A stretch of 64,000 nucleotides of DNA from Cytidiella melzeri. Its lineage: Eukaryota; Basidiomycota; Agaricomycetes; Polyporales; Irpicaceae. Both the position numbers and the translations under genes were made by a program. The notes beneath the pieces were generated by a model. The model ran no database searches. It worked only from the letters and a program-made list of their open reading frames with translations, and was not told where the DNA came from. Positions 49,101 through 60,271 of the stretch are shown one piece after another (positions within the stretch are counted from its first letter, which is position 1; each line of letters begins with the position of its first letter). The stretch covers positions 27,001 to 91,000 of the forward strand of contig JABYQR010000175.1 of the NCBI GenBank assembly GCA_022592445.1, in the 5' to 3' direction.

Positions 49101-52100
49101 GGAGGTGAGGCCTTCTGGGGGTTCGTGGTCGGTCGGGTGAGAGAAGAAAGACATGAAGGCAGAGAGTAGTTGTGGGTCGTCCAACGCATCCTGAGCACCT
49201 CCTCCTTCATGAATCCAACGATTCATGGCCTCCAACACTTCCGAGCGTGCTCGCACAACAGCTGCGATCTCCGCGGAAGTTGGAGATTGCGCATTGATCT
49301 GAGATGATAGATACTTCTTTCGTAATAGCTGACGCCGGCATCAGCACAACAATTGACTGAGCTAAACAAGAGGCTCACCTCGAAAAAAACATGCGGTGTC
49401 ATGAAACTCCTGAACGTAGCCCACCAGATGTTTGCAAAATCGTTCATATCAACCCGAAGCTCTCGCGTCTTATGGTCATTGAGAGGCATCTCGCCATTAT
49501 CGTCAGCAACAGACACGGAGACTCCATGAAGACCTTCAACAAGTATGGCAACAAGGCGATCAATAGTGCCTGCTTTGACGACGACTCGGATTGGACGTTC
49601 TGACGCAATATCGGCAGGTTCAAAACTAGGTTTGTGCGACAGTATCGGAAGTGAACTACGACGCAGCTTGCTGGGCTTCCGCTCTAATCCCTTCGAGCCT
49701 GGCTTGACCCTGACAGAAGGATTTCTACTAACAGATTTCTCCGTCGAGGGGGGTCAATGATGGAACTTGGAGGCCTGGATGGTGCCCTTGAGGACGGGTA
49801 AGAAGCCATAGGATCTCCTGCTTGGACAAGCAGCATGAGTTCGCCGTCATACACGACGATCACAGTACCGCCTAGATCGAATCCCCCAACTTTGCTAGCG
49901 TCGGTACTGGCATGTGCTGCGGTATTATGTATCGTAGTACGATCGCGAATATGCTGCATGTCCTGAAGAGTGATGCTAGAAGCCGTGCTTTCCAGCCGAC
50001 CACGTTGCAGCAATGTTCGACTGATAAATGCAACGGTTGGAAGAGGTTCAGGAAATAGAAGTGGAATCAAGGGATGGAATGAATGCTGAGGACGTGTCCA
50101 GTAGTAAGGCTCGAACAAGCCTTTACGTTTAGGTTCAGCAGCCAAAGAGAGAGACATGAACTGCTCAACACTAAGAAGCTGAGTTAGTATCAGCGCAATC
50201 AAGTTTTAGAGAAAAATACCGTTTGAATTTGGAGGCTATGCCAGGTACGCCACTTCCTTGCGTTGTGGTCTTCTGCCACCAACTGACGAGCGCTTCGACG
50301 TCCTCCGACTCTACTGCAGTGTCGTCTTCGGAGGCCCTGGTGGCGAGAGAGAATTCACGCCTGAGACCTTCAAAACATTGCCAGGCATCCCTGAGAGGAG
50401 AGACTTTCCACTCGGTACCATCCTGGCCCTGAGCGGCCTCAAGAGCTTCTTTCATTTGCGTGATAAGGCCGCCTGCCCACGGTATCTGTTTCATATCTGG
50501 TATGGAAACCGGGTCGTTCCCGTCATGGGGATACACCCACGATTGCACTATCCGAAGAGCGTCACTCTCGACCCTTTTCCAAACCTTATCCAGACGAGCT
50601 AAAGGTCGGGAGCACAGAGCTGCAAAGATTGCTCTCCAGGAACATTCATCGCCTGTGCGGCGGCACAATTCGCCAATTCGCGCCCAAGCAGAAATGACCT
50701 CTGAGCGAGAATGCGTACGATGGGGCGCAGCACGTTCATCCATTGAGCAACCGTGCAATGTCCCATACTGAGACGAAGAATTCGAGGAGTCAGAGATCAA
50801 GACCTGAAGAAGAACAATCTTCGTCAGCCAGTGTGGAAGCTCGTCGCTGCCCACGAAAGGCATCAAAGGCGAAAGGGATGCCAGAGGAGGTTGGTCTGCT
50901 TCTACATCCAAATCAGGTGTCAGGCACATAGTGGCAGGAATATTGTTGGGGACGCGCTGCAGTGCTCGCTGTCCGAACACAAAAAGGCTTCTTGCTATCA
51001 ACTGCACATCCAAGCTCAGCAGTAGCTCTCTGGTCAGTCCTCCGTTGTCCAGCGATTGGTGCCAGGCCTTCGCAGGAATTGTTGAATTTACTGCTGGACG
51101 ATCGCGTTGCATACCGCCAGTTGTGTCTCCAAGTGCGTCGAGAAGCGAGCCCATGCGATCGTTGTCATCTGGTCTAGGCGAAAAAGTCCCAACGTTGGGT
51201 GATTTGGTAGTGAGGTTCAATTGCTCTGTAGCAATTATTTCCGGAGACCGCGAAAATATGGCGCGAGTGGAAGATGAACCGGGCAAGCCAGCAGGTACAG
51301 ACAGCGCAGAGAAGTCAGAGGGAAAATTGGGTATGTTTGAGTCCAGCCAGTCTTTCCATGCGGTGAGATCTACAGGGGTGAGATAGAAGGTAAGATACTG
51401 CTCCACGAGCCACTGCACTCTCTTGCGCGCAGTATCGAGGTCGCTCGCACTATCAAGGAGCATTGTGCAGCATCTGCGGAATTCGGGCTCGAACTGAGCT
51501 TGGCCAATCGTTGATGGAAGGGCGAAAATTACAGCTAAGGCAAAGGCTTGCCACCGAGCTTTGCCATTCGCTTCAGACTCTGAGAACGCTGTGCCGAACA
51601 CGGTTTCATGGATCAGAGCTGCAAAAGTGCCGCTTTCGACACCACGAGCACTTGCCACCAACGCAGGGTGTGTGGTAGTACCCCAGAACGTTCGGTTTCG
51701 GCGAGCGTCCTCTCTTTCTTTGCCTTTAGTGCTTCTTGGGGTCCCAAACGTCTCCTCTTTCGCCTCCGAGCCTTCGCCTTCTACTCCGTCGTCTTCCAAC
51801 ACGACAACCAGCTCGGTTGGGAATAGCTCCTTAACCGCAGCACTGCGGTCACTAGGTGGCTTATAGAAGTACAGCTTTGAGCCCTTCAACACGAGCTTGA
51901 ACGGCTTCCAACCCTTCGATAATGTAAGGCCGCCTGTCATATACGACTGCGTCGCACGAGAGTTCAATGTAGCCGGTGAGAAGTCTACGAGGCGGTTGAT
52001 GAAGCCAGAATGGTACACCAGCTGCGATGTACGTTTCTCGCTTTTTGAGGCGTCATGGTCACCAGGCTCTAAGATAGCGGGAGGTGCAAGGAGACCGGAA

Positions 52101-53265
52101 GATGAACCTGGCTTATCAAGGTGGCTAGGAAGATCAAGGCCTGATGGCAACAGCGCCTTAGAACCAAGACCGCTACTTGAGGAGCCGCCAAAGCCGAACG
52201 GAAAACCAGCTCTGGGCGCAGGCCCCGAACCTAGGCTGACCGCAGAGGACTTGAGATCTTTTATGGGCTCGGTGTCAGAAGGGGACGATGCAGAAGCTTT
52301 ACGCTTCGGACTTGGCTGCGCGAGTCCAAGTTTCGGGGAGGCGAGCTTCGACGGTAGACGAGGGGTAAATGAATGCGAACGTGCATGGACCTGTCCACTA
52401 GGAGTCAGAGGGGGCGTGCCATTTCCCACTGGAGAAGACCCAGCAGTAAAGATACCGGAGCGTTGAGGGGGAGAGGAAGAGGGTGTCTCTGTCTCGACGT
52501 TGGTGGTTGTAATCGTGGGAAACGGAAACGATACGGAGCCCTGTGGAGAGTACGACGTCGGCGTGGTGGTAGTCCCAGCAGTCTCGTGATTATTCCCTCT
52601 ATAGTCATGGACCTTGTGATGGAAGGAGGTGTCAATAGGGCTCAGTCTCGGAGCGGATGAGAGCTTCCCGAGATCATCTGCGGACTTCGACCACGGCTTC
52701 CGAGATATGTACCTGAGATCGCCAAGCCCTCGAGAAGGGGAACGGACTGGAGACGCTTGGCTGCGAGCGCTTGTAGAAACAGGGGAATTGTCAAACGCCG
52801 TCGCGGTTCGAGCAAGCGAGAGATCCAAGACAGACCTGTCAGACAACATCAATGGTCCATGGACTGTTCGGAATAGATTCTGACGGAGATCCTGACGCAC
52901 CTGCTTGCCATTGGCATGTTATTCGCTACAGGCTCGGGACGCAGCTGATCAAGAATAGGCCGGGGGTCTGTAGGATGAGAAATCTTTGGTTTCCTTGCCG
53001 AGCTCGAGCTTGGACGCTGTTCCATCGAGCTCGTCGACGTGCGACCAGGAATGGCGCCACTGGAATTTGATCTTGCGAACCATTTTGTGGGTTTCGTAAA
53101 GAACTGCGTGAAGCCCGTTGATGGGGACGCGGATCGAGGGAAGCTACCAAAGCCTGCGCCTGGTGAACGTGGTCCGGGTGGTATGTCCGTTTCTGGAGGA
53201 CTCAGCGTGTTCAGTAACGGCGCCCCTTTGCGAGGAGGCATTGTCGGTGTCGTGAAGGAGTGCAA
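46143..53265 (-). CDS. BEM2-like RhoGAP with RasGEF-like and PH domains
   Basis: A large regulator of polarity and cytoskeleton at the cell cortex. Exon 1 (52901-53265) and the 2.6-kb exon 2 (50220-52835) give a long Ser/Pro-rich N-terminus, then a PH domain (GWKPFKLVLKGSKLYFYKPP), a RasGEF N-motif-like helix region (RVQWLVEQYLTFYL), and a RasGEF-like catalytic region (LLLSLDVQLIARSLFVFGQ to RPLARLDKVWKRV). Further exons give a helical region, a second PH domain (SYTFELDTEDGGHYMLQALD, ADMKRWIETI) and a RhoGAP domain (VFGVDLETLL, IPRIVERLIDEV, then YRLAGAHSEV with the Arg finger). The very acidic tail ends at 46143. The order RasGEF-like, PH, RhoGAP is that of yeast Bem2. Whether the RasGEF-like part exchanges nucleotide is unknown. 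Exon edges in the middle were not all fixed. Confidence 0.85.
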
Positions 53266-53739
53266 GGAGGAATTAACGAGTGTGCTAGAGCGTACGCATT
53301 TGTATTAGTTTCTACAAGGGATCAAGCTGTATGGGAGTGGACCTGGGAAAACATTTACTTAGGGTATAGCTAGCCACCTCACTCGCAGAAACACACGCCC
53401 GGGTTTCCTCCGTGTCTCTGGCGTAGTCTTGAGGTCGTTTGGATGGTGGTCGTGGTATGAACTGATATATGCAGTCTTGTCTCGCTGTCGGCTGCTCGGC
53501 CAACTCCGAGATAGCAGTAGCAGATGCACGTGCTACAACTCTTACTTACCACACTGCTCCAGCTAAGTTGATATGGCTGGGATGCCACCGACAAGCTGCA
53601 CTCTTCAATTTCTTCATTTCAACGTAGCAGTCGCAACGGTGAAGTGACTGAAGTCCAAGCTTTTGTTTTTTCGCTTTACGAGACACTGCACCGACACGGG
53701 CCGATGATGCAGACTAGATTAGGCGCTGTAAGAGAACAC
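53266..53739. other. Upstream region of the BEM2-like gene
   Basis: About 470 bp, probable promoter of the gene to the left, ending where the transposon block begins. No ORF of note. Confidence 0.45.
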
Positions 53740-53741
53740 TA

Positions 53742-54573
53742 CAGCTTAGGACCGGTCCTCTGCCCAACACCGGTCTAACGGATCATAGGAGGTGATCTTG
53801 TTGGTCAAAGTCCACTGAATATTCAGTAATATCCCAGTTTTCTATGCAGACATTAATTCTTGAAATGCTGAGCACCCAAAGTGTTGCTGCAAAAATTGTA
53901 CAAGTGCAGGGGTTGCTGTTCAAATATACTGAGACTCAAGTTGAGACTCCGCATTGATCGCGCGCTTAGCGCCAGTAGTTACCATATATAAGACCTACTT
54001 TGATCAATGCATAGCAATTGCTTTTGATCCCCAACTCTCTCTCTCTGACCACCACCTCAGTCTTCTCTCTCAATGCTCTAAACTCTCACTGATTCCTTGT
54101 TAAAAGTTGCTGCACGTAAAGGTTTGATGGTGAGACATTATTGGTCTTGGTGTTGTGAAAACATGCCTGTAATTAATGGCTGTGATCAATTACATCCTAT
54201 ACTATTACTTTGAGGATATATTGGCCTCAATTTTGCTGCTCTACATACACAGGAAATTCAGCTTTTGGAAAGCTAACATCTGAGTGACACGGTGTGACGT
54301 CAAAGTAGTGCATGATGGCGATTTTTTGTGACTGTTACAGCCCAAGCATGGCAGTTGTCATGCTGGGCAGAGAAACAGTTCTGCGACACATCCTGCCCAC
54401 ACAATCAATTTGCACTACATATCCCGCAAGTTCACGGTATCATTTGCAAAGATTTGAGCAGTATGTACAATCTATTCTTAATCTGTTGAGCAGCAAAGAA
54501 TGGACAAATTGACTGAGGCCAGCATTCTGGAGGTCAATCTCAAAACATTGGGCAGAGGACTGGTCCTACACTG
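53742..54573. mobile_element. Short non-autonomous derivative of the pogo-type element
   Basis: It is bounded by 25-bp inverted ends (53742-53766 and 54549-54573) that share AGGACCGGTCCTCTGCCCA-type sequence with the full element at 55252-59115. Subterminal sequence also matches: ~53,880-53,910 resembles the right inner end of the full element (about 58,930-58,960, reversed), and the sequence inside 54549 resembles the left inner end, so the copy lies in opposite orientation. It codes for nothing. TA flanks the left end only; the right flank is TC, so the copy is old or rearranged. Confidence 0.75.
53926..54110 (+). repeat. TATATAAG + pyrimidine-rich promoter-like module, copy 1
   Basis: Contains AGTAGTTACCATATATAAG followed by a TTTGATCCC and a CT-rich stretch. 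Related modules occur near 54,826-54,975 and 55,010-55,100. Confidence 0.55.
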
Positions 54574-54684
54574 TCCACCATGTGTTGTCGCCTATGCACC
54601 ATTCATACAGGCACCAACTCTAGTCCACCTGCTATTGCTGCCTTTACTCCACTGACCAGCTAGAACCCTAATCTTGTTCCCAGA

Positions 54685-55249
54685 TGTTATGGGACACGAC
54701 CTTGCTATGCTCTTGCTGACACTCGTACTTACACTAGAAAACCTTCATATTTGTACACTGTTTGATGCAAAACCAGATTTTGTGAAAGACCATAATTTGT
54801 GTCAGCATAATGTCTAGTCCGTTCAGTTCAAATATTTCACTACTTAAATAGTGCTCAATAGGTGCCGACTGATAGAGTACTACATAGCTTGCTCTTCTCT
54901 GAATGCTATACATATATCTTTGACCCCATCTCTCTGTCTGACTGCTACCTCAACCTGAAGCTCTTTTGTTCGACTGTAACTAGAAACTCTGACGGATCAA
55001 CTGATGAGCCGAGTGCTAGTAACTACCGTATATAAGACTTCATACTTGATCAATAAGGAGAACTCACTTTGATCCCTGACTCCCACTGTGTGATCCCAGT
55101 CTACCTTTGTCTTTCAATGTCTTACTCTACTTCCATAGCCTTCTAAGATCTTTGTCATGCACAACTCTCTCATACCTTTATGAAAGGTTGTAATCCCTGA
55201 TTAAGCTCACTCTTACACTCTACTTTAGTTCTACACTCATCTTTACCAG
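54685..55249 (+). repeat. LTR-like sequence with two promoter-like modules
   Basis: The stretch between the two TIR elements begins with TGTTATGGGACACGACC, which looks like a gypsy LTR start. It contains two diverged copies of a module with CT-rich initiator sequence (about 54,826-54,975 and 55,010-55,100), the second with GTATATAAG. There is no coding capacity. It may be a solo LTR interrupted by the insertion of the pogo-type element, but no matching end or target duplication was established. Confidence 0.4.
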
Positions 55250-55251
55250 TA

Positions 55252-55276
55252 CAGTGTAGGACCGGTCCTCTGCCCA
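55252..55276 (+). repeat. Left terminal inverted repeat of pogo-type element
   Basis: 25 bp, complementary to 59091-59115, starting directly after a TA. Confidence 0.88.
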
Positions 55277-57712
55277 GCGTTTCAAAATTAACCTCTAGAA
55301 CACTTGTCTCGACCATTTCTGTCAATTCTTTTTTCTCAGAAGATTGGAAATAGACTGTACATACCACTTAAATTTTTGCAATTGACTACGTGCATGTGCG
55401 GAATGTGTAGAGCGGATTGATGGTAGGGCCAGGACGTGTCACAAAAACTGTTCCTCTGCCCAGCGTGACACTTGCCCATTTGGGCTGTAACAGTCACAAT
55501 CAATGGGCGCTACAACAATCAACGATGACTGATACAATCTACAACTGCTATCTGTCATCCTCATTCTCCTCGTCGTCACTAGCTTCGTCTTCACTTCCCC
55601 CTCCTCTAGCCGCCAGTGGATCAGCCATCTTGGGCTTCAACAGACGGACTGGCTTCTTTGGCAACCTTGTCTTTGGTACTCCCTGTGCCGACATATGCTC
55701 ACATTCCGCCTCCCACGTAATCAGGGCCATCGCGTGAGTGTCTTTTATCTTCTGCCATTCGCGCTCTACTCCCTTTGCAGCAACTCTCCTGGCTGTCTGC
55801 TGTGCTGTCCTTGTCAAGCCCTTCTGCTTTTTGGCCGCCTCTCGCTTTGCCTTCTCCCGCTCCATTCCCTCCAACGTCTCAACAATCTCCTCGTGAGTGA
55901 GATGCCGTCCTTGAAGACAATCTTGGTGCGGTCCCTTGGTTTTTTATTGTCCTGAGTGAAAAGAGCCTCACGGAGCTTCTTGGCATACAGCTCTTGGATG
56001 ACAAGCTGTGCCTGTGCCGCCTCAATAACAGTGTCCTGACCCTGAGTGTGCTGCTTTGCATGAGAAGCAACAGTGGTGAGCTCTCTCGCATGACTGATCA
56101 GCTCGGTTTGTGACTGCTGATGCAATGGTTTGGCAGGGTAGATGCTCCTCCACTCGTGATGCGTTAATCGAGGAAGTTGCTCAATTACAGGAGGTGCAAT
56201 TTTGTGATCAGAGGAAATGCGAGACGAGCTGATCAAAAAGCTCCCTGACGATGTACTTGCAAGCGAGGAATGCATGATACGCACCTGCTTTGAGGGCGTA
56301 GAGAGGCTCGGATCGACGGGAATTGTGTCCTCGTTGCGAACATGCTTTCATGTGGGTGTTTCCGGGGTGTAGGAGTCATTTGCATGAAACGGCGAGGCAG
56401 GTGGGTACTCATTTGTGGCAACACTTGGATTGATAACAGGTCTTTGTACATCCTCAGATTCCACATTAAGCTGAGGCATTTGATAACAAAACGCAGCCAT
56501 GACTGCTCAAACGGGAATTGATTGTCAAAGAGGGAATGTGGCGGTAGTTGAAGTCGCCTCGCTTGGCATCAATTGCTCATGACAAATGACCTGCGGATTG
56601 AAGGGGTAGATCCCAGTTGCAGAGAACGCCACGCGAACAGTTTCAGGAGTGAATGCTCAAAGGTAGGCCTTTCCAAATAGCCCAGTAAATTGCGCCTTTG
56701 TTGCAGTCCATTTATGTGCATCCCAGAACTCGCGAAGTACCTCCTTCCAAGTTTCCTTCATTTTCGCAAAGCAAACGACGTCAAGGCCCTGAAGGGCATG
56801 GGTACAGTGAGGTGGGTACACAAAGATCTCAATCTTGTGCACAAGTGCAAATCGGAGCAACGTGGCGGAGTAATGAGAGCTATGCCCATCCGGGAACAGT
56901 ACGCGTGTACGTCCGTTTGCTTTCTCTTGCGTCTGCTTCTCAAAGTCCTCTATCCACAGCAAACCTAGTTTGGCATCCGTCCAACTGTTGGGTGAGACTG
57001 CAATACTAGTGTGAACAAGTCAGCATTCTGATGAAGTCTAAAGGTTGCCAAGAGTACGTACAATGCTTCTGCCACATTACTCTCTGTCCACTGTCTCTGA
57101 AGGTACTTCCCCTTGTAGATGATTGTGGGACGAAGTGCCGAGCCATCTGCACAAATCATGACAATGGCAGTGACATTCTCACAGTTTCCGCTCCCTGATG
57201 CGTGCTGCGTCTTTGTTCCTCTTGTGCCAACAACCCTTTGTTTACCACCTCTGGCTTGTGGGAATCCAGATTCATCCATACCAAACAGTAACTCTGGTGT
57301 GATCTCCTTATCCACAATATTCGGCTTGATGATCTTGTTGAACCAGTGATCTGTTGCAGCTGAGTTCAAAGCATTTGCTCTTTGCATATCGAGGGGTTTA
57401 GTCCAATGTGTCTGGAGTTTCTCGTGATGGCGCTCTATAAACTGGTCCACCCAGTTTACACCTAACAGGTCGTTGTCAATATTGCCTCCATTTGTAGAAT
57501 ATAGTGCTGTAGCCTCTTCATAAACTTGTGGATGTGTTCGCCTGAAGCCTCGGCCGGCAGACTGGTCTAAAAAGTCTACAAGGACAGCTTCTTGATGTCA
57601 CGGAGACGAAGCTCGATGCAACTAAAAGGGACACGATGTGGAAGACGACGAAGAGGTGGTGGCAGGCTTGAAGCACAATGCTCTCACCAGCTATCAAACT
57701 TTATGCAAGTTG

Positions 57713-57800
57713 CTAGCCCAGTAAAGACCAAGTTAGCATTGAATACTACTCGCTATGTAGTACAGAAGGAAGTGGCTTACCTAGCCCAGTAAAGACCAAG
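57713..57800 (-). repeat. LTR leader: 20-bp direct repeats flanking an intron-like spacer (copy A)
   Basis: The identical 20-mers at 57713-57732 and 57781-57800 flank 48 nt. Read on the minus strand, the upstream 20-mer ends in CTAG followed by GTAAGC, the spacer ends in GCTAAC (branchpoint-like), and the second 20-mer again ends in CTAG. The segment 57713-57780 therefore has intron form (68 nt). Confidence 0.75.
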
Positions 57801-58330
57801 AGGTCGAGATGGGGGCTAGGAGTGTACATGCAGCTGCTTATATAGACTTCAGGGACCTGCGCACAGACCATGTTGAGGGCAGACTTTGCAAGAAGCCGTG
57901 TGAACGAAGAACAAAAGAACTACCTAAAGGAGAACAATAGCTATTGTCTAGACCTTGCCAAGAACTCTACCCGTGAGAGAATCTATCTAAAAGGAGACCA
58001 ACTATTGTATTCCATTCCCACACCTGTGAGAACATCCTTCCATAAAGAGAACAATAAGGAAGAACAAAAGGAGTCCATGTGGACGTCATTTATGACATCA
58101 AACCCTAGCTATGGGCTGAACCATGTGTCTGTAGCCATGTGGTCTTACTTAAGCTAAGTCACATGCCAGTGTGACGTAGTAGCAAGTAATGTGACCGTGT
58201 GGAGCGTCTAAGCCACGTGATACGGGCGCTTAATAGACGTGCAAAGGAGTTTGTGCAGAGAAGGTTGCAACTGAGCTGCAGCCCGGAGTTTTACAGATAA
58301 AAACAAGAGGTAAATTGCGAAAATTAAGGG
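57713..58330 (-). mobile_element. Solo-LTR-like insertion nested in the pogo-type element
   Basis: On the minus strand this stretch has the same layout as the LTR at 59339-59901: AACAATAG-type tracts, TATATAAG near 57,836, then a leader with GACCTCTTGGTC and an AG|GTAAGC junction. It separates the transposase HTH from the rest. Outer edges are approximate and no target duplication was proven. Confidence 0.55.
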
Positions 58331-59090
58331 CTAGTCAGGCCATCCATGACACTTGACTTGGTGATATTTTCTGTTTTCTTTGGTTGAATTGTAAGATGGA
58401 TGCTCTGCCTTTAGCTCACTCAAGAATAGTTCTATATCTGCAAACTCCAAACTCTGTGGCAATCTGCCGAGAGCTTTTGCATTCCTTCAAGGGCAAGTCC
58501 TGCTGAGCAATGTAAGCAGCAACTGCCTCGTTGGTTTTCTCCTCAACTTCTGCACACGACTTTCTTTTCTTGAGAGTGTTTGATGCAGTTTGTCCAGTCA
58601 TGACTGTGTGGGTAAGGACATAAAATTTTGAACTGGAGCCTCTTGACTTTGCAAACAACATTGATGAAAAATCCCGGATTTATTGAATAAACGAGGCACG
58701 GCATCGGGCGTCAGTTGAGTGCTACTACAATGTCACACCGCATCACACAAAGGTGTATGGTTTTATGGACTGCATTTCTCCTGTACGCAGCACAACACAT
58801 TCAAGGTCAATATGGCGTCAAAAAATACTTTAGGATGTGGTTATTGTTGAGAATTAAATCCAATCACTCTGGTACACTACCAAGCACAGTGTCTCGCCAT
58901 CAGAGACTCACTGCCGCTAGGCACAGCTTCATGACACACTTGCATGATTTTTACAGCAATACCTCGAGTAGTCAGCAGTCCAATTTTTTTATCACATATA
59001 GAGTACTGGTACAGAAATGTGCTATAAAATTATGTCGGGTTTTGGTGCGCAAATGTACCTCTCACCATTTTTTGGGCAGAGGACCGGGGT

Positions 59091-59115
59091 TGGGCAGAGG
59101 ACTGATCCTACACTG
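59091..59115 (-). repeat. Right terminal inverted repeat of pogo-type element
   Basis: 25 bp, complementary to 55252-55276, followed directly by TA. Confidence 0.88.
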
Positions 59116-59338
59116 TATATGAGCTTTAATCACACTGATTGGACTCAAACTCATTTTTCCACTTGCTGTTAAGACCTGACTCGGGATCAGGGAATGCGTA
59201 AGGTGTCGCGGAGCGACTGCTGCTATGCTGATAACCCTAAAAAGGGGAATGAAGTAGAGAGGAAGGGGGTGGATCTCCAACGACAACAACGAGGTCAAAG
59301 TCGATGATGAGCAGGCAAGCAGGCACTGGGGCCGGATA

Positions 59339-59420
59339 CTGGCAGTGCAAATGACAAAGTTAATATCATGCTTATACTAGGTTACATTGAGTAACTCACC
59401 TGGCAGTGCAAATGACAAAG
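59339..59420 (-). repeat. LTR leader: 21-bp direct repeats flanking an intron-like spacer (copy B)
   Basis: The 21-mers at 59339-59359 and 59400-59420 are identical. On the minus strand the first is followed by GTGAGT, the spacer ends in TTAAC, and the second ends in CCAG, so 59339-59399 has intron form (61 nt). The place in the LTR matches copy A although the repeated word differs. Confidence 0.75.
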
Positions 59421-59529
59421 AGGTCAAGATGCAGAACCAGGGAGGGTAAGGGATACTATAAATACTGTGTCTGGGTGGTCTGTGCACCAGTTCCCACACT
59501 AGGGACTGGAGTAACTGTGGGGCTGGAGT

Positions 59530-59641
59530 AACAATAGAACAATAAGGAACCAGGGTAACTGTCAAGGACCAGGGTACGTAGAACAATAGAGTAGAACAAT
59601 AAAACAATAGAACAATAGGATAAGAACAATAGAACAATAAG
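59530..59641. repeat. Degenerate AGAACAATA tandem tract in LTR
   Basis: About a dozen imperfect copies of (AG)AACAATA occur within 112 bp, inside the U3-like part of the LTR. Confidence 0.75.
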
Positions 59642-59901
59642 ACCTTGGGGAATCCCTGGGGAATCCCCATCAATGGAAGAGGAACAATAGAACCATAGCC
59701 TAGGTTGATCTGGAACCGCTCCAGATGGAGTCTAGGGTTTGGGTCTGGACTATTGATAAATAAGGCAGGATGTCACGTGACCCGGGTTAGGATTAGGTTT
59801 GGTAACACTCCCAGCCGGAAAATAAGCGCTCTAGATAGGCGCCCAATGCACTAAACTTGTGACAATATTGGAAAAATCCGGTCTTTGAACTATCCATATC
59901 A

Positions 59902-59920
59902 TTTTACCCCCCTCCTAAAA
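59902..59920 (-). other. Polypurine tract
   Basis: The minus strand reads TTTTAGGAGGGGGGTAAAA just before the LTR start, the expected plus-strand primer site. Confidence 0.7.
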
Positions 59921-59921
59921 T

Positions 59922-60271
59922 TCATCGCCTCGATGAACTAAGACCAGGGACTCTACCATCTGCCCACTCGAGGTCAGATGCAATAGCTTCTGTGATGTTC
60001 TCCAACGGTTTCCAAGGAATGGAGTTGAAGAGTGCTTTGGGCAATTTCTGAGGTGCGTTGGTATGTCTGGTGTGGAACTCCGCAATGCTCTCTTTCGCAT
60101 TGGTCAGATTTACTGCAGGTTCCCACGTTACGTCGCCTTCTCCATAACCTTTCCATTTGACTAAGTACTGCATTTGTTTCCGATAGATCCGACTGTCTAG
60201 GATCTTCTCGACTTCATAGACTTGTTGATCATCTACTATGATCGGTGCTGGTGGTTCCGGTATGAGGCCGT
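59922..60271 (-). pseudogene. Chromodomain at integrase C-terminus (frame shifted from integrase)
   Basis: VDDQQVYEVEKILDSR and QYLVKWKGYGEGDVTWEP form a chromodomain with its aromatic and Trp residues. Chromoviruses use this domain to steer integration toward heterochromatin. It is in a different frame from the integrase that ends at 60272, so a frameshift separates them. Confidence 0.85.

Larger units (their letters stand above)
55548..58661 (-). pseudogene. Pogo/CENP-B-like transposase (HTH + DDE), broken
   Basis: The fragments lie in order on the minus strand. The piece at 58416-58661 is a psq-type HTH (CKSSRQIATEFGVCRYRT). About 57,000-57,580 holds a Tc5-type HTH region (VLVDFLDQSAGRGF) and the DDE domain with the first Asp in LFGMDESGFPQARGG. 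The piece at 56657-56962 has the second Asp in FPDGHSSHYS and the third in LQGLDVVCFAKMK. The piece at 55548-56466 is the Lys/Arg- and Glu-rich tail usual in fungal pogo proteins. All three catalytic Asp are present, but the frame is broken by the nested insertion between the HTH and DDE parts and by shifts near 55,900 and between other pieces. The element could not make an intact transposase. Confidence 0.8.
55252..59115 (-). mobile_element. Pogo-type (Tc1/mariner superfamily) DNA transposon with TIRs
   Basis: A 3,864-bp element with 25-bp terminal inverted repeats (55252-55276 and 59091-59115; CAGTGTAGGA..TCTGCCCA at the left and its complement at the right, two mismatches). It is flanked on both sides by TA (55250-55251 and 59116-59117), the target duplication of this superfamily. 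The TIR sequence is partly repeated just inside the right end (59073-59087). It encodes a broken CENP-B/pogo-like transposase on the minus strand and carries a nested LTR-like insertion around 57,713-58,330. Confidence 0.88.
59339..59901 (-). repeat. 3' LTR of the gypsy element (inner edge firm, outer edge approximate)
   Basis: On the minus strand the polypurine tract ends at 59902 and the LTR begins TGATATGGATAGTTC at 59901. It contains a CACGTGAC box near 59,775, AACAATAGA tracts, a TATTTATAG TATA-like box near 59,465 and a leader. The other LTR lies outside the window, so the outer end cannot be set by comparison. Confidence 0.55.

Noticed and set aside
57870..58157. Plus-strand ORF of 95 codons inside the pogo element
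   Set aside because: It lies within the nested LTR-like insertion on the opposite strand to its promoter, with no protein features.
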